From positions 2,232,001 to 2,296,000 of the forward strand of contig NZ_OZ245757.1 of the NCBI RefSeq assembly GCF_965227505.1: a stretch of 64,000 nucleotides of DNA. Reading direction: 5' to 3'. The DNA comes from Pelagibius sp965227505. Its GTDB lineage: Bacteria > Pseudomonadota > Alphaproteobacteria > Kiloniellales > Kiloniellaceae. Positions 50,989-59,685 of the stretch are shown piece after piece. The notes beneath the pieces are model-generated. The model had not been told where the DNA came from. It saw nothing but the letters and a program-made list of their open reading frames with translations, and did not search any database. Position numbers and translations under genes: made by a program. The stretch's first letter is position 1. The number at the start of each line of letters is the position of its first letter.

Positions 50989-51246
50989 TCAGTCCGCCGC
51001 AGCGCCCGGGCGGGCGTCGCGCACGGTTGCAAGGCAGCGCGCCATGAGGTCCAGGTAGTATTGCCGGTCCTGGGTGGCGGTTTCCTTTTCCGCCTGGGCG
51101 ATGCGCTCGAAGAGATAGGCCGCCAAGGCCTGGTCGTTTGCGGGATAGACGCCGGAGCCGGCGAGATCCTGCACGAGGCCAACGGCCGTCTCCGCCGCGC
51201 GGGCGCCGACCCGTCCGATACCGCCTCCAAGACCGCCGATGGCCAT
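50989..51246 (-). CDS. Small protein of unknown function
   Basis: 85 residues. The start is well marked: AGGAAGGAAGGGCAGGC precedes ATG 51246. After a glycine-rich lead (MAIGGLGGGIGRVG) comes a predicted helical body, AAYLFERIAQAEKETATQDRQYYLDLMARCLATV. No signal peptide and no recognised family. It is on the same strand as, and just after, the M32 carboxypeptidase gene. Confidence 0.55.
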   Translation of the reverse strand: MAIGGLGGGIGRVGARAAETAVGLVQDLAGSGVYPANDQALAAYLFERIAQAEKETATQDRQYYLDLMARCLATVRDARPGAAAD

Positions 51247-51380
51247 GCCTGCCCTTCCTTCCTGCCGGAATGCACCGCCCCTTCATGTAGACGCGCGGTG
51301 GCGCCGGTTCAACCGGCGGGCGCCGCCCCCCGCTGCGCAGCATCAGGCGCAGCGCAGAACGTCAGGCGCCCTGCAGAGCG

Positions 51381-52871
51381 TCAGGCCAGGTAGCGTGCCT
51401 TCAGGTGTTCTTTGAAGACCTCGGGGTTGAGGGGCTCGCCGGTCGCCTGCTCCAGAATGGCCTCGCCGCTGGCGGAGGACGCCTGGCCGTGCACATGCTC
51501 GCGGAGCCAGCCCATCAGGGGGGAGAAGTCGCCCTGCCCCAGCGCCGCCGGGATCTCGGGCAGCGCCTGCTTGGCGGCGGCGAAGAGCTGGGCCGCGGTC
51601 ATCGCCCCCAGCGTGTAGGTCGGGAAGTAACCCCAGGCGCCGTCATACCAGTGGATGTCCTGCAGGCAGCCCAGGCGATCGTCCGGCGGCGTGATGCCGA
51701 GCAGATCCTGCATGCCCCGGTTCCACGCGTCGGGCAGCGCCTCCAGCTCCATCTCGCCGGCGATCAGTGCCTTCTCCAGGCGGTAGCGCAGGATGACGTG
51801 GGCCGGATAGGTCACCTCGTCGGCATCGACGCGGATGAAGCCGGGCGCCACCTTGTTGTAGTGGCGCAGCAGGTTTTCCGCCTCCCAGGCCGCGCCCTGC
51901 CCGCCGAAGGCATCGCGCGCCAGGGGCGCCAGGAAGGCGACGAACTCGGCCGAGCGGCAGGCCTGCATCTCGACCATCAGGGACTGGCTTTCGTGCATCG
52001 CCATGCCGCGGGCCTCGCCCACCGGCTGCAGACGCCAGTCCCGGGGCAGGCCGCGCTCGTACATGGCATGGCCGGTCTCATGCAGCACGCCCATCAGCGC
52101 GGTCATGAAGTCGTCCTCGTCGTAGCGCGTCGTGATGCGCACGTCGTCCGGCACACCGCCGCAGAAGGGATGCAGGGAGACGTCCAGGCGGCCGTGATCG
52201 AAGTCGAAGCCGACGGCGGCCATCATCTTGCGGCCCAGCGCCTCCTGCCGTTCCCGCGGAAAGGGCCCGGGCAGCGGCATCGGCGCGGGCTTGGCCGCCT
52301 GCTGCGCCATCACCTGTTCCAGGAAGCCGGGCAGAAAGTCGGCCAGATCGGCAAAGACGGCATCGATATGGGCCGACGAGCCGCCCGGCTCGTAGGCGTC
52401 CAACAGCGCGTCATAGAGGGAACAGTCCAAGCGTTCGGCCTTGGCGGCCGCTTCCTGCCGCGTCAGGTTCAGGACCTCCTTCAGCGACGGCAGAACGGCG
52501 GCGAAATCGGCCTTCGGCCGCGCCTCGCGCCAGATCAGCTCGCAGCGCTTGCAGGCCTTGGACAGCGCCTCGACGAGATCGCTGTCCACCGCCGTCGCAT
52601 GCAGCCAGCGCCGGCGCATCTCCGTCAGGTTCGCCTGGGCCCAGGGCGAGAGCCCCTTAGCCTCCGCAGAAGCCTGATCGAAGAGTTCGTCGAGCGAAGC
52701 GTCGGTCAGGATCTCGTGACAGACCACGTCCAGCGTCGCCAGCTGCTCGGTGCGCGCCTCGGCGCCGCCGGAGGGCATGACCGTCGACATGTCCCAGGAC
52801 AGCAGGCCCGCCGCCTCCCCCAGGGCATGCAGGCGCTTGAACTTGCGCGAGAGTTCTTCGTAGGCGGTCAT
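51381..52871 (-). CDS. M32-family metallocarboxypeptidase
   Basis: 496 residues. The zinc motif is HETGH at about residues 264-268 (GVLHETGHAMYERGLP), and the family motifs DVRITTRYDEDDF, HESQSLMVEMQ and FIRVDADEVTYPAHVILRY follow. This is the Taq carboxypeptidase type that trims C-terminal residues from peptides in the cytoplasm. Stand-alone gene; start MTAYEELSRKFKRL follows GGAGCAG. Confidence 0.95.
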   Translation of the reverse strand: MTAYEELSRKFKRLHALGEAAGLLSWDMSTVMPSGGAEARTEQLATLDVVCHEILTDASLDELFDQASAEAKGLSPWAQANLTEMRRRWLHATAVDSDLVEALSKACKRCELIWREARPKADFAAVLPSLKEVLNLTRQEAAAKAERLDCSLYDALLDAYEPGGSSAHIDAVFADLADFLPGFLEQVMAQQAAKPAPMPLPGPFPRERQEALGRKMMAAVGFDFDHGRLDVSLHPFCGGVPDDVRITTRYDEDDFMTALMGVLHETGHAMYERGLPRDWRLQPVGEARGMAMHESQSLMVEMQACRSAEFVAFLAPLARDAFGGQGAAWEAENLLRHYNKVAPGFIRVDADEVTYPAHVILRYRLEKALIAGEMELEALPDAWNRGMQDLLGITPPDDRLGCLQDIHWYDGAWGYFPTYTLGAMTAAQLFAAAKQALPEIPAALGQGDFSPLMGWLREHVHGQASSASGEAILEQATGEPLNPEVFKEHLKARYLA

Positions 52872-52956
52872 GAGCTGCTCCTGAACGACAGTTTCCGGAC
52901 CCGGCGGTGCGGATGAACCTTAGATATGCGGTTTCCGCCGGCTCCTGGCAATGCGC

Positions 52957-53748
52957 TCAGACGCCCTTGCCGCCCCCCGCAGCGTCCTGCCCGTCCTCGC
53001 GCTCCGGACGGTAGTGGAAGAGGAAGTAGATCACCGCCAGGATGACGGCGAAGGAATACCAGGTGAGCGCGTATTCCAGGTGGTCGTTCTTCAGGGCGAT
53101 GCGGGTCTGCCCGCCGATCGGCAGTCCGCCCGGAACCTCGGCGGCGACGGCATCGGCATAGACCGCGGTGACGATCGGCTGGCCGATGCCCCCCGTTTCC
53201 AGATCAGCCGCCATCACCGGCAGGTCGAGCCAGAAGTAGAAGCGCTCCTCCGGCTTGTTGGGCGGTTTGGCGAATTCGACGCCCTTCCAGCCGTCGGTGC
53301 GCAGCAGCGCCTCGATCGCCAGCGGACCGGCAAGCTGCCCCTCGCCTCGGGTCGCCGGATCGCGGTATTCCTGCGGCACCCAGCCGCGGTTCACCAGCAG
53401 CGTGCGGCCGTCGTCGAGCCGGAAGGGGGTGACGACGTTCAGGCCCACGCGGCCGTTCTCGGTGCGGGCGCCCAGGTAGAACTCCTGTTCGTGCAGGAAG
53501 CTGCCGCTGAGCCCCACGCGGGTGAATTCCACGGCGGCGGGGTCGGGAAAGCTTGCCGGCAGGGGAATGGCCGGCCCCTGGGAGCGTTCGACCCGCTTGG
53601 CGATCTCACCCTCTTTCCAATGCAGGCGCTGGACCTGCCAGGTGCCGAGGGCAATGAGGATGGCAAGGGCCGGGATGGCGCAGACGGTCGCCCAGAAGGT
53701 CGGGCGGAAGCGCCGGCGCCCCAGGGGCGCTCGGGAGGTCTCAGTCAT
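52957..53748 (-). CDS. SURF1-family cytochrome oxidase assembly protein
   Basis: 263 residues with the SURF1 plan: one membrane helix near each end (PALAILIALGTWQVQRLHWK near 24-43 and YSFAVILAVIYFLFHYRPE near 228-246) and a periplasmic loop with VNRGWVPQEYR. SURF1 helps insert haem a into subunit I. Its start overlaps the DUF983 gene by eight bases, and it ends the cytochrome oxidase transcription unit. Confidence 0.93.
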   Translation of the reverse strand: MTETSRAPLGRRRFRPTFWATVCAIPALAILIALGTWQVQRLHWKEGEIAKRVERSQGPAIPLPASFPDPAAVEFTRVGLSGSFLHEQEFYLGARTENGRVGLNVVTPFRLDDGRTLLVNRGWVPQEYRDPATRGEGQLAGPLAIEALLRTDGWKGVEFAKPPNKPEERFYFWLDLPVMAADLETGGIGQPIVTAVYADAVAAEVPGGLPIGGQTRIALKNDHLEYALTWYSFAVILAVIYFLFHYRPEREDGQDAAGGGKGV

Positions 53749-54169
53749 AATCCACGGTTCCCGTATCGCTGGCCTTGTTGCGGAACTGAAGGGCGATCAT
53801 GACCGCCTTCATCGGCCGCAACAAGCCAAGCGCGCCGCCCAGGATGACCGGTACCCAGATCACCATGTGCAGCCAGATCGGCGGCTCGTAGGTGAACTCG
53901 ACCCAGAACACCAGCGGTACGACGACGGCGCCGAGGATGAAGATGATGAAGACCGCGGGACCGTCACCGCTGTCCTGCTTGCTGAGATCCAGGCCGCAGA
54001 CCGAACAGCTGGAGGCAACGGTGAGGAACCCGGCAAAGAGGCGCCCTTGCCCGCAGCGGGGGCAGCGGCTCGCCAAACCGGTGCGGAACGGCGAGAGCGG
54101 CGGATAGCTCTTGGGTGTCTTCGATACCGACGTTTGATGTGGGCCTGCGGGGTCGTGGGGCGCCGTCAT
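53741..54169 (-). CDS. DUF983 membrane protein
   Basis: 142 residues. Two Cys-x2-Cys pairs near the N-terminus (RCPRCGQGRLF and SCSVCGLDL, about residues 36-60) form a zinc-ribbon-like or metal site, followed by two membrane helices (AVFIIFILGAVVVPLVFWVEF; WLHMVIWVPVILGGALGLL). DUF983 genes accompany cox clusters in alphaproteobacteria; the role is unknown. Confidence 0.88.
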   Translation of the reverse strand: MTAPHDPAGPHQTSVSKTPKSYPPLSPFRTGLASRCPRCGQGRLFAGFLTVASSCSVCGLDLSKQDSGDGPAVFIIFILGAVVVPLVFWVEFTYEPPIWLHMVIWVPVILGGALGLLRPMKAVMIALQFRNKASDTGTVDYD

Positions 54170-54227
54170 GACGGCGCCCCCGAGGCCTGTGCGGAAGGTG
54201 GCGTCGGCCCCCGGCCGTCGCGCGCGG

Positions 54228-55046
54228 TCAGCCGCCCCACCAGTAGACGCAGACGAAGAGGAACAGCCATACCACGTCGACGAAATGCCAGTACCAGGCC
54301 GCCGCCTCGAAGCCGAAGTGGTGGTCCGGCTTGAAGTGACCGAGGTAGGCGCGGAACCAGCAGACGATCAGGAAGATGGTGCCGACCAGCACGTGGAAGC
54401 CGTGGAAGCCGGTCGCCATGTAGAAGGTCGAGGAGTAGATCCCGTCGGTGAAGCCGAAGGCCGCATGGCCGTACTCGTAGATCTGCACGGCGGTGAAGAG
54501 GGCGCCCAGGAAGATGGTGACCCCCAGGCCCTGCAGCAGGCCCTGCCGGTCGCCGTTGAGCAGCGCGTGATGCGCCCAGGTCACGGTGCAGCCGGACAGC
54601 AGCAGAATCATGGTGTTGAGGAACGGCAGGTGGAAGGCCGGGAAGACCTCGACCCCGACCGGCGGCCAGACGCCGCCGGTATGTTCGACCCGCTCGAACT
54701 GCTGGGCCTCGCCGGCGAAGAGGCTGGCATCGAAGAAGGCCCAGAAGAAGGCGGCGAAGAACATCACCTCCGAGGCGATGAAAAGCACCATGCCGTAGCG
54801 CAGGCCGAGCTGCACAACCTTGTTGTGGTGGCCCTGGTGAGTGGCTTCCTTGATCACTTCCCGCCACCAGAAGACCATGGTCGCCGCGACGAGCACGACG
54901 CCGAGCGGCAGCAGCCAGGGGGTGACGTCGTGCATGAACAGCACCATGCCCGTCGCCAGCACGCCGCCGGCAATGGCCCCGAAAAACGGCCAGGGGCTGG
55001 GGTCCACCAAGTGATACGGATGGTTCTGTTCGTGGCCTGCGCTCAT
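54228..55046 (-). CDS. ctaE: Cytochrome c oxidase subunit III
   Basis: 272 residues, seven membrane helices. HPYHLVDPSPWPFFGA at the start, WWREVIKEATHQGHHNKVVQLGLRYGM, EVMFFAAFFWAF and ATGFHGFHVLVGTIFL are standard for subunit III of the aa3 oxidase. It forms the complex with subunits I and II encoded upstream. Confidence 0.97.
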   Translation of the reverse strand: MSAGHEQNHPYHLVDPSPWPFFGAIAGGVLATGMVLFMHDVTPWLLPLGVVLVAATMVFWWREVIKEATHQGHHNKVVQLGLRYGMVLFIASEVMFFAAFFWAFFDASLFAGEAQQFERVEHTGGVWPPVGVEVFPAFHLPFLNTMILLLSGCTVTWAHHALLNGDRQGLLQGLGVTIFLGALFTAVQIYEYGHAAFGFTDGIYSSTFYMATGFHGFHVLVGTIFLIVCWFRAYLGHFKPDHHFGFEAAAWYWHFVDVVWLFLFVCVYWWGG

Positions 55047-55119
55047 GATCTTCCCCGCTTGATTACTTCCGGCAGTTCTCTTGCCAACTCTCTTGCCAGC
55101 TAATTTAACTGTGCCGCCA

Positions 55120-55761
55120 TCAATTCACTGAGGTCCCCGACACCCAATTTCCCCGATCGGGCACCGGCTCTGCCTGTGACAGATCGCCGATCGGCTCCTC
55201 GATCATCGCGTCAAGGTCGGGGAAAAAGGTGTAGGAGAGGGTGATGGTTTTCACGTCATCCAGATTGCGGTCTTCCTCGATCGCCGGATCGACGAAGAAG
55301 CTGACCGCCATGTCCATGGACTCGCCGGACGAAAGCTGCTGCTCGGTAAAGCAGAAGCAGGCGACCTTGTTGAAGTACTGCCCGGCCTTCAGCGGAGTGA
55401 CGTTGAAGGTCGCGGTGCCGGCGTTCGTCCCCGCCGCCTGGTTGGTGGCCCGGTAGAAGGCGAGCCCCGCCTCGCCGACGCGCATCTGCATCTCACGTTC
55501 GATTGGCTGGAAGGCCCAGGGCAGGTCGGGGCTGATATCGGCGTTGAAGCGCACGGTGATCATGCGCTCGCCAACCTCCTCCGGCATGGCTTCGGCAACC
55601 TGGGTGGTGCCGCCGAAACCGGTGACCCGGCAGAACAGCTCGTAGAGCGGGACCGAGGCGTAGGACAGGCCGATCATTGCAACCACAACACTGACGCAGA
55701 TAAAGGCAACGCGTCCGTTGCTGCGCGCCTGCCGCACTTCGCCAGTCGATCTATCGGTCAT
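55120..55761 (-). CDS. ctaG: Cox11/CtaG copper chaperone
   Basis: 213 residues: one N-terminal membrane helix (VAFICVSVVVAMIGLSYASVPLYELFCRVTGFGG region) and a periplasmic beta domain with the copper motif CFCFTEQ, plus a conserved Cys in the FCRVTG sequence. It delivers copper to the CuB site of subunit I. Its start overlaps the stop of the small gene upstream (TAATG). Confidence 0.96.
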   Translation of the reverse strand: MTDRSTGEVRQARSNGRVAFICVSVVVAMIGLSYASVPLYELFCRVTGFGGTTQVAEAMPEEVGERMITVRFNADISPDLPWAFQPIEREMQMRVGEAGLAFYRATNQAAGTNAGTATFNVTPLKAGQYFNKVACFCFTEQQLSSGESMDMAVSFFVDPAIEEDRNLDDVKTITLSYTFFPDLDAMIEEPIGDLSQAEPVPDRGNWVSGTSVN

Positions 55762-55901
55762 TAGCCGCCTCCGCCCATCCGGATCAGGGAAACAAAATAA
55801 ACCACGACCACAAAGGTCACCAGGACCGCCAGGAGCGCCCAGTTCTTGATCTTCCGCTGGCGCAAGCGCTCCTTCTCATCCTGATCGTCCATCACCCTCA
55901 T
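55761..55901 (-). CDS. Small single-helix protein of the cox operon
   Basis: 46 residues (43 if ATG 55892 is used): a charged lead DEKERLRQRKIKNW followed by one helix LLAVLVTFVVVVYFVSLIRM and GGGG. It sits between ctaB (ATGA overlap) and ctaG (1-base overlap), where many alphaproteobacteria encode a short CoxF-like or unannotated membrane protein. Tight coupling on both sides strongly suggests a real gene, probably an oxidase assembly factor or small subunit. Confidence 0.75.
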   Translation of the reverse strand: MRVMDDQDEKERLRQRKIKNWALLAVLVTFVVVVYFVSLIRMGGGG

Positions 55902-56866
55902 CCCGCAATCCAGGACGATGCCAGCAACAGGTCCGGCGCCAGCATGCCCGGCGCCCGGTCCACGATGATGAGGCTGAACAGAACGAAAAGATAAAGGATC
56001 GAGAAACCGAAGAGCTGCTTGGCCGCGCGGTCGCTTTCGTCCCGCAGCACCCGCAGCGCCAGCAACACAAAGAAGCCGCCCATGGCCGCGGCCACCAGCC
56101 CGTAGATGATCCCGGCGGTGCCGAGCAGCGCCGGCGCCAGACCGAGCGGCGCCAGCAGCAGGCTGTAAAGCAGGATCTGCCGCTTGGTTGCCGCCTTGCC
56201 CGCCACCACCGGCAGCATCGGCACCCTGGCCTTGGCGTAGTCGATCTGGCGGTAGAGCGCCAGCGCCCAGAAGTGGGTCGGCGTCCACATGAAGATGAGG
56301 GCGAAGAGCGCGATGGACTGCAGGTCCACACCGCCGGTCACGGCGGCCCAGCCGATCATGGGCGGGAAGGCCCCCGCGGCACCGCCGATGACGATGTTCT
56401 GCGGCGTGCGGCGCTTCAGCCAGATGGTGTAGATGAAAACGTAAAAGGCGTTGGCCAGAGCCAGCAGCGCCGCCGCGGCCCAGTTGAGGGCCAGGCCCAT
56501 CAGCATCACGGAGAGGAGGCTGAGGATGACGCCGAAGGCCAGGGCCTCCTGCGGGGCGATGCGGCCGCGCGGCAGCGGGCGGCCGCGGGTGCGGTCCATC
56601 ACCGCGTCGATGTCGCGCTCGTACCACATGTTGATGGCCCCGGCGGCGCCGGCGCCGACGGCGATGCAGAGCACCGCCACCGCGGCCAGGAAGGGGTGGA
56701 TTGCCCCCGGCGCGGCGTAGAGACCGGCGAAGCCGCTGAACACCACCAGCGTCATCACCCGCGGTTTCAGAAGCGCGAAATAGTCGGAGACCCGGCCGTT
56801 GCGTACGGCAGAGGCCTCCGCCAGGGAGGCCCCGCCCGCCGCGATACCGATCGTCGCGTCACTCAC
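55898..56866 (-). CDS. ctaB: Protohaem IX farnesyltransferase (haem O synthase)
   Basis: 322 residues, about nine helices. It converts haem B to haem O for the oxidase. The prenyl diphosphate motif NMWYERDIDAVMDRTRGRPL and the second aspartate-containing region near RQIDYAKARVPMLPV are clear. It lies 62 bases after ctaD and is coupled to the next gene. Confidence 0.97.
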   Translation of the reverse strand: MSDATIGIAAGGASLAEASAVRNGRVSDYFALLKPRVMTLVVFSGFAGLYAAPGAIHPFLAAVAVLCIAVGAGAAGAINMWYERDIDAVMDRTRGRPLPRGRIAPQEALAFGVILSLLSVMLMGLALNWAAAALLALANAFYVFIYTIWLKRRTPQNIVIGGAAGAFPPMIGWAAVTGGVDLQSIALFALIFMWTPTHFWALALYRQIDYAKARVPMLPVVAGKAATKRQILLYSLLLAPLGLAPALLGTAGIIYGLVAAAMGGFFVLLALRVLRDESDRAAKQLFGFSILYLFVLFSLIIVDRAPGMLAPDLLLASSWIAG

Positions 56867-56928
56867 GCCGCAGCTTTCCTTCTGTCGCCCAAAGCCAAGT
56901 CATGGTCATCGTTGGCAAATCCCCGGCC

Positions 56929-58536
56929 TCAGCGGACCTGCGGCAGATCGTTGAAGGTGTGGAACGGCGGCGGCGAGGACACGGTCCACTCCAGCGTCGT
57001 CGCTCCCTCGCCCCAGGGGTTGGCCTCGGCACGCCGCCCGGCCACCAGGGCGTAGAGCGCCATGACGACGAAGAACAGGGTCGCCGCGATGGAGATGTAG
57101 GACCCGTAGGAGGAAACGGCGTTCCAGCCGGCAAAGGCGTCGGGGTAGTCGATGTAGCGGCGCGGCATGCCCGCCAGCCCCAGGAAGTGCTGCGGGAAGA
57201 AGGTCAGGTTCACGCCGACGAAGGTGACCCAGAAATGCAGCTTGCCGGCCCATTCCGGGAACTCCCGCCCGCTCATCTTGCCGAACCAGTAATAGAAGGC
57301 GGCGAAGATGCCGAAGACGGCGCCAAGGCTGAGTACGTAGTGGAAGTGGGCCACGACGTAGTAGGTGTCGTGCATGGCGATATCCATGCCGGCGTTGGCC
57401 AGCACCACGCCGGTCACGCCGCCCACGGTGAAGAGGAAGATGAAGCCGATGGCCCAGAGCATGGGCACGGTAAAGCGGATCGATCCGCCCCACATGGTGG
57501 CGATCCAGGAAAAGATCTTCACGCCCGTGGGCACCGCGATCACCATGGTGGCCGCCGTGAAGTAGGCCTTGGTGTCGACGTCGAGGCCCACGGTGTACAT
57601 GTGGTGTGCCCAGACGATGAAGCCGACGAAGCCGATGGAGACCATCGCGTAGGCCATGCCAAGGTAGCCGAAGACCGGCTTGCGCGAGAAGGTCGAGACG
57701 ATGTGGCTGATGATCCCGAAGGCCGGCAGGATCATGATGTAGACCTCGGGGTGACCGAAGAACCAGAACAGATGCTGGAACAGGATCGGGTCACCGCCGC
57801 CGGCCGGATCGAAGAAGGTGGTGCCGAAGTTGCGGTCGGTCAGCAGCATGGTGATGGCACCGCCCAGCACCGGCAGCGACAGCAGCAGCAGGAAGGCGGT
57901 GATCAGCATCGACCAGACGAACAGCGGCATCTTGTGCAGCGTCATGCCCGGCGCGCGCATGTTGAAGATCGTGGTGATGAAGTTCACCGCACCGAGGATC
58001 GAAGACGCTCCCGCCAGATGCAGGGCGAAGATCGCCATGTCGACCGACATGCCGCCATGGCCGAGAGATCCCGAGAGCGGCGGATAGATCGTCCAGCCGG
58101 TGCCGGCGCCCGAGTCGACGAAGGCCGAAGCCAGCAGCAGCAGGAAGGCGGGCACGATGAGCCAGAACGAGATGTTGTTCATGCGCGGGAAGGCCATGTC
58201 CGGCGCGCCGATCATCAGCGGCACGAACCAGTTGCCGAAGCCGCCGATCAGGGCCGGCATGACCACGAAGAACACCATGATCAGGCCGTGGGCGGTGATG
58301 ATCACGTTCCACAGCTGGCCGTCCGGTTCGCCGTCGGCGAGCAGGTACTGGACCCCCGGGTCCTGCAGCTCCATGCGCATGATCAGCGAGAACAGGCCGC
58401 CGATGATGCCGGCGACGATCGCGAAGAGCAGGTAGAGGGTGCCGATGTCCTTGTGATTGGTTGAGCAGAACCACCGGATGAAGAACCCGGGCTTATGGTC
58501 GTGATGATCGTGCGCGTCGCTGCTGCTGTAAGCCAT
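56929..58536 (-). CDS. ctaD: Cytochrome c oxidase subunit I
   Basis: 535 residues, twelve helices. The catalytic subunit with haem a and the haem a3-CuB centre: FFGHPEVYIMILPAFGIISH (CuB His and cross-linked Tyr), WAHHMYTVG (CuB His pair), and HDTYYVVAHFHYVLSLG (haem ligands). The FGHPEVY plus Tyr arrangement places it in the A-type oxidases. It lies 14 bases after ctaC. Confidence 0.98.
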   Translation of the reverse strand: MAYSSSDAHDHHDHKPGFFIRWFCSTNHKDIGTLYLLFAIVAGIIGGLFSLIMRMELQDPGVQYLLADGEPDGQLWNVIITAHGLIMVFFVVMPALIGGFGNWFVPLMIGAPDMAFPRMNNISFWLIVPAFLLLLASAFVDSGAGTGWTIYPPLSGSLGHGGMSVDMAIFALHLAGASSILGAVNFITTIFNMRAPGMTLHKMPLFVWSMLITAFLLLLSLPVLGGAITMLLTDRNFGTTFFDPAGGGDPILFQHLFWFFGHPEVYIMILPAFGIISHIVSTFSRKPVFGYLGMAYAMVSIGFVGFIVWAHHMYTVGLDVDTKAYFTAATMVIAVPTGVKIFSWIATMWGGSIRFTVPMLWAIGFIFLFTVGGVTGVVLANAGMDIAMHDTYYVVAHFHYVLSLGAVFGIFAAFYYWFGKMSGREFPEWAGKLHFWVTFVGVNLTFFPQHFLGLAGMPRRYIDYPDAFAGWNAVSSYGSYISIAATLFFVVMALYALVAGRRAEANPWGEGATTLEWTVSSPPPFHTFNDLPQVR

Positions 58537-58550
58537 GGCGATGGGTTCCT

Positions 58551-59405
58551 CTACTCGGACTCAGGGGTGGCTGCGGCGGCATCGGCCACCCGTACCGGCG
58601 CGGGTTCGTCAACCCGGCCGAATTCCTGCTGGGCCTGCTCGGTCCAGGCGGCGAACTCTTCTTTCGTCACCATCTGGATCATGATCGGCATGTAAGCGTG
58701 GCCGGTGCCACAGAGTTCCGAGCACTGGCCGTAGAAGGTCTGGCCGGCGAATTCGGCCGGCACGTAGGCCCAGGTCTCGTTCAGGCGGCCGGGCACCGCG
58801 TCCATCTTCAGGCCGAAGGACGGCATGGCGAAGTTGTGCAGCACGTCGCTGGCGGTGATCTGGAAGCGGATGTTGGTATCCACCGGCAGCACCAGCGCGT
58901 TGTCCGTCGCCAGCAGGCGCGGCTGACCCGGCTGCAGCTCATCGTCCGGCACCATGTAGGCATCGAAGGTGAAGTTGCCGTGGTCCGGGTACTCGAAAGA
59001 CCAGTACCACTGCCGTCCGATCGCCTTCACCGTGATGTCCGCATCCTCGATGGTCTCGGCGAAGTACAGCAGCCGGAAGGAGGGGATGGCGATGACCACC
59101 AGAATGATGATCGGCACCACCGTCCACAGCACCTCGATGGTGGTGTTGTGCGTGGTTTTCGAAGGGTTCGGATTGCGCTTCTCCGAGAAGCGCCACATCA
59201 CGTAGAGCAGCAACACCAGCACGAAGAGCGTGATCAGCGTGATCACGATCAGCAACATGTCATGGAAGCTCGAGATGCGCTCGGCCACCGGCGTGACAGG
59301 GGCCTGAAGGCCAAGCTGGTAGTTCTGCGGCTCAGACGCCTGGGCGACGCCCAGGGTCGACAAGAATGCGGCAGCCATGAGGCTCAACCGTCCCAGCAGT
59401 GTCAT
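58551..59405 (-). CDS. ctaC: Cytochrome c oxidase subunit II
   Basis: 284 residues with a signal peptide (about 1-23), two membrane helices and a periplasmic CuA domain. The CuA ligands are in DVLHNF and CSELCGTGHAYMPI (two Cys, Glu, two His, Met). No fused cytochrome c domain is present, so electrons come from a separate cytochrome c. The start at ATG 59405 (MTLLGRLSLM) gives a normal signal sequence. Confidence 0.97.
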   Translation of the reverse strand: MTLLGRLSLMAAAFLSTLGVAQASEPQNYQLGLQAPVTPVAERISSFHDMLLIVITLITLFVLVLLLYVMWRFSEKRNPNPSKTTHNTTIEVLWTVVPIIILVVIAIPSFRLLYFAETIEDADITVKAIGRQWYWSFEYPDHGNFTFDAYMVPDDELQPGQPRLLATDNALVLPVDTNIRFQITASDVLHNFAMPSFGLKMDAVPGRLNETWAYVPAEFAGQTFYGQCSELCGTGHAYMPIMIQMVTKEEFAAWTEQAQQEFGRVDEPAPVRVADAAAATPESE

Positions 59406-59685
59406 ATTAAGCCATCCCAATCTTTCCCGCGAGGCAGAGCGATCTCCCCCATTCCAGCCCCGTCGATCGACTGCGATCCGCCGGGATTCCCCTGTCGAGG
59501 TGCCTGATCCGCCACTGCGCGCGCAACCTAACCCATGTGAGTCTGCTCCGCAAGAAAGGGGAAAGCCGCCGAAAGACCGCCTTTCCCCTCTCCTGCTACC
59601 GTCCCAGGATAGCGCAGGTGGCGGCCCTTGGTGGCCGGTGCGACCGAATGCCGCAATCCGGCCGCAGGCCCTCTTCCAGAGGGTT
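59406..59685. other. Intergenic region upstream of the cox operon
   Basis: About 280 bases holding the cox operon promoter region (minus strand) and the terminator of the gene at 59686. No gene seen. Confidence 0.5.
59550..59589 (-). terminator. Intrinsic terminator after the DUF3422 gene
   Basis: AGGGGAAAG / CTTTCCCCT stem enclosing a 15-base loop. Read on the minus strand it runs into TTTCTTG, about 97 bases after the stop codon. Confidence 0.65.
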
